From Anaeromusa acidaminophila DSM 3853 (GTDB lineage Bacteria > Bacillota > Negativicutes > Anaeromusales > Anaeromusaceae), in NCBI RefSeq assembly GCF_000374545.1, contig NZ_KB894586.1, positions 62,001 to 126,000 of the forward strand: a stretch of 64,000 bases of DNA, written 5' to 3'. Made by a program: the position numbers and the translations under genes. Every line of letters starts with the position of its first letter. The stretch's first letter is position 1. The notes under the pieces were generated by a model. The model saw only the letters and a list, made by a program, of their open reading frames with translations. It had not been told where the DNA came from and did not search any database. Shown piece by piece: positions 60,927 through 64,000 of the stretch.

Positions 60927-63323
60927 TTACCACTTGCTTTTTTTGAGGCGCAGCGCGTTCAATACTACGGAAATGGAGCTAAAAGACATGGCGGCTCCGG
61001 CCATAATAGGAGACAAAAAGCCGGCAGCGGCGGCAGGAATGCAAATGGAGTTGTAGAAGAGCGCCCAAAAAAGATTTTGCTTAATGTTACGCAAGGTAGC
61101 GCGGCTGAGACGTATGGCTTGGATGACGCCTTGCAAATCGCCGCTGATCAGGGTAATGTCCGCCGCTTCCATGGCTACGTCCGTACCGGTGCCGATGGCA
61201 AAGCCAATGTCGGCGCGGGCCAGGGCCGGAGCATCATTAATGCCGTCTCCTACCATGCCGACGACATGCCCTTGCTGCTGCAGTTTAGCTACTTCAGCCG
61301 CTTTGTTTTCAGGCAGAACCTCCGCCAGGACATGCTTGATGCCGAGGGAGGAGGCGACATGGTTGGCGGTGCGGGTATTATCGCCGCTGAGCATCCAGAC
61401 TTCAAGGCCTATGTCCTGTAGAGCGGCGACGGTAGCGGCGGAATGTTCTTTTAGCGTATCCGCCAGCGCGATGAGTCCCAGAAGCTGATTTTCCTGGGCG
61501 GCTAAGATTACGGTTTTTCCCTGAGCTTCTAGTTCGTGCATAGCTTCCTCCAGCGAAGCGGCATCGACTTGCTGCGTAAGAAGCCATTGACGCGTGCCTA
61601 GAAAAAGCTGTTTGCCTTCAACGGTGACAGCTTCAATGCCAAAACCGGGAATGGCCCGAAAGGCTGCCGGAGACAGCACCGGCAGCCTTTGGGCGCGGGC
61701 GTGCCGGACGATGGCCTGCGCCAAGGGATGCTCAGAGCTGCTTTCTCCTTGCGCGGCAAGGAGCAGCAATTCCTGGGGCGTTACGCCGGCAACCGGCAAA
61801 ATATCAGTTACTTCCGGCAGCCCTTTGGTCAGGGTGCCGGTTTTATCGAGGACAATGGCCGTAAGGCGGTGGGCTGTTTCCAGGTGCTCGGCGTTGCGGA
61901 TTAAAATTCCTCGCTCGGCGCCAATGCCTGTGCCGACCATGATGGACGTAGGCGTGGCCAGACCTAACGCGCAAGGGCAGGCGATAACCAGGACCGCTGT
62001 AAAGTGGGTTAAGGCGGTGGCAAAGTCGCCTGGAACCACTAGCAGGTACCAGACTAGAAAGGTAGCCAGCGCCAGCAATAACACAGCCGGAACAAAATAG
62101 GCGGACACCTTGTCGGCAAAACGCTGTATCGGCGCTTTGGAGCCTTGCGCTTCTTCGACAATGCGCATAATTTGCGCCAGCATGGTGTCCTTACCAATTT
62201 TAGTGGCTTGGAAGGTAAATGCGCCAAAAGTGTTTAAGGTGCCGCCGATAACCGTGTCGCCTGCCTTTTTATCAACAGGCAGGCTTTCGCCGGTCAGCAT
62301 GGACTCATTTAAGGCCGAGGCGCCTTCTAAGACCACGCCGTCTACAGGCACTTTTTCACCGGGACGTACCCGCAGAACGTCGCCAGGAAGGACGGCTTCC
62401 ACCGGCACATCGGCTTCTTCTCCTTGCGACAAGCGATGGGCTGTTTTGGCCTGGAGGCCCATCAGCGCTTTTAAGGCTTCCGATGTGCGTCCTTTCGCGG
62501 TGGCTTCTAGGAACTTACCCAAAATAATGAGGGTAATCAAGACGGCGGAGGTCTCGAAATATAGCTGCGGCTGAGCTTGCAGCATATTGGCGAGGCTGTA
62601 GAAATAGGCGGAGGAGGTGCCTAAAACGACTAAAACGTCCATGTTAGCGCTGCCGCTGCGCAGGGCGTGATAAGCGCCGCGGTAAAAAGCCCAGCCGGCG
62701 CCGAATTGCACTGGCGTAGCCAATAACAGCTGCACATACGGGTTCATTAGCCAATGAGCCGCTTCCCATTGCAGGGTATGAAAAATCATGCCCAGCAGCA
62801 ACGGCAGTGATAAGGCTGCTGCAAAAAGCAGACGCTGTTTCTGAGTGCGCAGCTCCTTTTGACGCAGCTGCTTTTCTTGATCTAAGGACGCTCTTTCGGT
62901 GACAAGGGTTGCTTCATAGCCAAGGCGCCGTATTTTTTCCTGCAGGTCGTACGCGACAAGAACGCTGGTATTATATTGAATGCTGGCTTTTTCCGAGGCG
63001 AAATTAACCTGGACAGAGTGAACGCCGGGAACTTTGGCCAGCATTTTTTCAATGCGGGCGGCGCAGTTGACGCAGGTCATGCCGGATATCTTAAAATCCG
63101 CCTTTTCCAGAATTACCTGGAAGCCTAGGGCTGCCACTTTTTCCGCTAATTGAGGTTCAAGGACTTTGGCGGTGTCATAGGTGACACTGGCGGCTTCGGT
63201 GGCGAAATTGACTTGCGCCTGGGTGACGCCGTCCAGGCGGGAGAGCCCTTTTTCAATGCGCTTGGCGCAGGCGGCGCAGGACATGCCGGAAATTTTCAAG
63301 GTCGTTTGCTGTTCAGCAGACAT
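60927..63323 (-). CDS. copA: Copper-translocating P-type ATPase CopA
   Basis: A 798-residue P1B-type ATPase that exports Cu(I). Two N-terminal heavy-metal domains carry GMSCAAC (Cys16, Cys19) and GMTCVNC (Cys84, Cys87). Eight membrane helices are expected; the transport motif is CPC in [15 protein letters not shown] (near 449), the phosphorylation site DKTGTLTKG (near 493), the HP motif [12 protein letters not shown] and the hinge [15 protein letters not shown]. It is 13 bases after csoR, forming a csoR-copA operon. AAAGGATGTG precedes the ATG. No CopZ chaperone gene is present. Confidence 0.96.
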   Translation of the reverse strand: MSAEQQTTLKISGMSCAACAKRIEKGLSRLDGVTQAQVNFATEAASVTYDTAKVLEPQLAEKVAALGFQVILEKADFKISGMTCVNCAARIEKMLAKVPGVHSVQVNFASEKASIQYNTSVLVAYDLQEKIRRLGYEATLVTERASLDQEKQLRQKELRTQKQRLLFAAALSLPLLLGMIFHTLQWEAAHWLMNPYVQLLLATPVQFGAGWAFYRGAYHALRSGSANMDVLVVLGTSSAYFYSLANMLQAQPQLYFETSAVLITLIILGKFLEATAKGRTSEALKALMGLQAKTAHRLSQGEEADVPVEAVLPGDVLRVRPGEKVPVDGVVLEGASALNESMLTGESLPVDKKAGDTVIGGTLNTFGAFTFQATKIGKDTMLAQIMRIVEEAQGSKAPIQRFADKVSAYFVPAVLLLALATFLVWYLLVVPGDFATALTHFTAVLVIACPCALGLATPTSIMVGTGIGAERGILIRNAEHLETAHRLTAIVLDKTGTLTKGLPEVTDILPVAGVTPQELLLLAAQGESSSEHPLAQAIVRHARAQRLPVLSPAAFRAIPGFGIEAVTVEGKQLFLGTRQWLLTQQVDAASLEEAMHELEAQGKTVILAAQENQLLGLIALADTLKEHSAATVAALQDIGLEVWMLSGDNTRTANHVASSLGIKHVLAEVLPENKAAEVAKLQQQGHVVGMVGDGINDAPALARADIGFAIGTGTDVAMEAADITLISGDLQGVIQAIRLSRATLRNIKQNLFWALFYNSICIPAAAAGFLSPIMAGAAMSFSSISVVLNALRLKKSKW

Positions 63324-63336
63324 ACGCTCACATCCT

Positions 63337-63606
63337 TTAGCGATTAAACTGTTTGAGAACGGTCATGAGTTCGGCAATGCTTTCGTCGGCGTGATCCGCT
63401 TTGATGGCGTTGACCACGCAACTTTTGGTATGGCTTTCCAAAATAAGCAGGGCGACTTGGTTTAGCGCCGCCCGAGCGGCGAGAATTTGCTGCAAAATAT
63501 CTACGCAGTAGCGGCCGTCGTCGATCATTTTATCGATGCCGTTAATTTGACCGGAGACTTTTTTTAAACGTTGCTGGAGATTTTTCTTTTCCTTTTCATT
63601 CAGCAT
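63337..63606 (-). CDS. csoR: Copper-sensing transcriptional repressor CsoR
   Basis: An 89-residue all-helical DUF156 repressor. The Cu(I) ligands Cys34, His59 and Cys63 ([15 protein letters not shown]) form the exact Cys-His-Cys triad of CsoR, which distinguishes it from RcnR, FrmR and CstR relatives. ATG 63606 lies 9 bases after AAGGAGG; the longer frame from 63627 overlaps the operator and is rejected. It should repress csoR-copA until copper binds. Confidence 0.94.
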   Translation of the reverse strand: MLNEKEKKNLQQRLKKVSGQINGIDKMIDDGRYCVDILQQILAARAALNQVALLILESHTKSCVVNAIKADHADESIAELMTVLKQFNR

Positions 63607-63626
63607 AAAACGTCCTCCTTTATGCA

Positions 63627-63643
63627 ATACCCCCGTATGGTAT
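63627..63643. promoter_or_regulatory. CsoR operator
   Basis: ATACCCCCGTATGGTAT: an inverted repeat with ATACC/GGTAT arms and a C/G-rich run, like known CsoR sites (TACC...GGGGGTA on the other strand). It lies between the csoR -10 and its ribosome site, where a repressor would block initiation. Confidence 0.75.
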
Positions 63644-63647
63644 ATTA

Positions 63648-63676
63648 AGCATACGTCTATCTGGAAAAATAGTCAA
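63648..63676 (-). promoter_or_regulatory. Sigma-A promoter of csoR-copA
   Basis: Minus-strand TTGACT (63676-63671), 17 bases, TATGCT (63653-63648). Confidence 0.8.
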
Positions 63677-63743
63677 GGAAATCAATTTGACAAGACCCGA
63701 GGATTGAAGGAAAATGAGACAAGAAGAACTTCGGGAGGTTGCT

Positions 63744-64000
63744 ATGTCCAAGGTACCGTTTACGCACTTGCATGTGCATACTGAATATAGCTTGCTTGAC
63801 GGCGCTAGCCGTATTAAAAATCTGGTAGCCAGGGCCAAGGAACTGGGCATGACATCGTTGGCGATTACCGATCATGGGACCATGTACGGGGTCGTTGATT
63901 TCTATAAAGAAGCGAAAAAACAGGGCATTCACCCTGTAATTGGCTGCGAAGTCTATGTGGCGCCGCGCTCGCGGCAGGAAAAAGCCAGCGTGGATGGTGA
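63744..64000 (+). CDS. dnaE: DNA polymerase III alpha subunit, N-terminal part
   Basis: The first 85 codons of a gene cut by the window end. The opening MSKVPFTHLHVHTEYSLLDG and ITDHGTMYGVVDFYKEAKKQ, then GIHPVIGCEVYV, are the PHP domain that begins DnaE-type replicative polymerases. GGGAGG lies 5 bases before ATG 63744. A TTGACA at 63687 may be its -35. Whether the full gene is DnaE1 or DnaE3 type cannot be told; PolC is excluded because it does not start with a PHP domain. Confidence 0.93.
   Translation, partial: MSKVPFTHLHVHTEYSLLDGASRIKNLVARAKELGMTSLAITDHGTMYGVVDFYKEAKKQGIHPVIGCEVYVAPRSRQEKASVDG

Noticed and set aside
1-64000. CRISPR arrays, insertion sequences, prophage or integrase genes
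   Set aside because: No regularly spaced repeats, transposase-like or integrase-like frames were seen. The only long identical repeats are the tRNA-Leu copies.

Overview
The window reads as a chromosome segment of a low-to-mid GC Firmicute. It is most like a spore-forming anaerobe of the Negativicutes (Sporomusa/Anaeromusa type). The reasons are the SpoVS gene, FabK instead of FabI, FapR control of lipid synthesis, an [FeFe]-hydrogenase maturase (HydG), a U32 protease, and the classic Firmicute order rnc-smc-ftsY-ylxM-ffh-rpsP-rimM-trmD-rplS-rbgA-rnhB. The class assignment is inference from gene content. No phage, insertion sequence, CRISPR array or rRNA is visible.

Layout. 1-1900: the tail of a peptide-binding protein and two tRNA-Leu arrays (three identical CAG copies, two GAG copies) around a soluble chemoreceptor-like gene. 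1900-5400: a patatin-like lipase, tmcAL (minus strand) and ackA. 5400-14950: yceD-rpmF, then a long fatty-acid/phospholipid operon (fapR-plsX-fabH-fabK-fabD-fabG-acpP, a second FabK-like flavoenzyme, fabF, rnc) with a FapR-box-like operator in front of fapR. 15000-31000: a radical SAM gene, spoVS, and then the chromosome/SRP/ribosome housekeeping run from smc to yifB. 31000-36200: an accessory block with two GGDEF proteins, a hypothetical protein, a candidate minus-strand structured RNA, a 56-residue ORF behind a folded leader, and pfkA. 36300-39900: a SIMPL protein, nagA with a stand-alone EIIA-Glc, and aroE. 40000-44000: a four-gene type IV pilus set (pilB, pilT, pilC, one pilin). 44100-45850: hydG and a TM1266-like regulator behind a terminator/antiterminator leader. 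46100-55500: trmL, an endonuclease IV-like gene, murB, a beta-CASP nuclease, typA, sepF, ridA-ilvA and a dipeptide epimerase. 55500-64000: minus-strand genes for a DUF3298 protein, a class III aminotransferase, a U32 protease, a substrate-binding protein without a signal peptide, and csoR-copA with a CsoR-like operator. The window ends in the first codons of dnaE.

The genes mostly follow textbook operons. FapR senses malonyl-CoA and should set expression of the lipid genes, and CsoR should release copA when copper is high. The least explained parts are non-coding: the roughly 280-nt minus-strand transcript near 34353-34632 with its own promoter and terminator, the hydrogenase-operon leader at 45831-46030, the ackA dyad, the two-tier hairpin before the beta-CASP gene, and the leader of the aminotransferase gene. 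All structural RNA calls were made by eye and need folding and homology searches.
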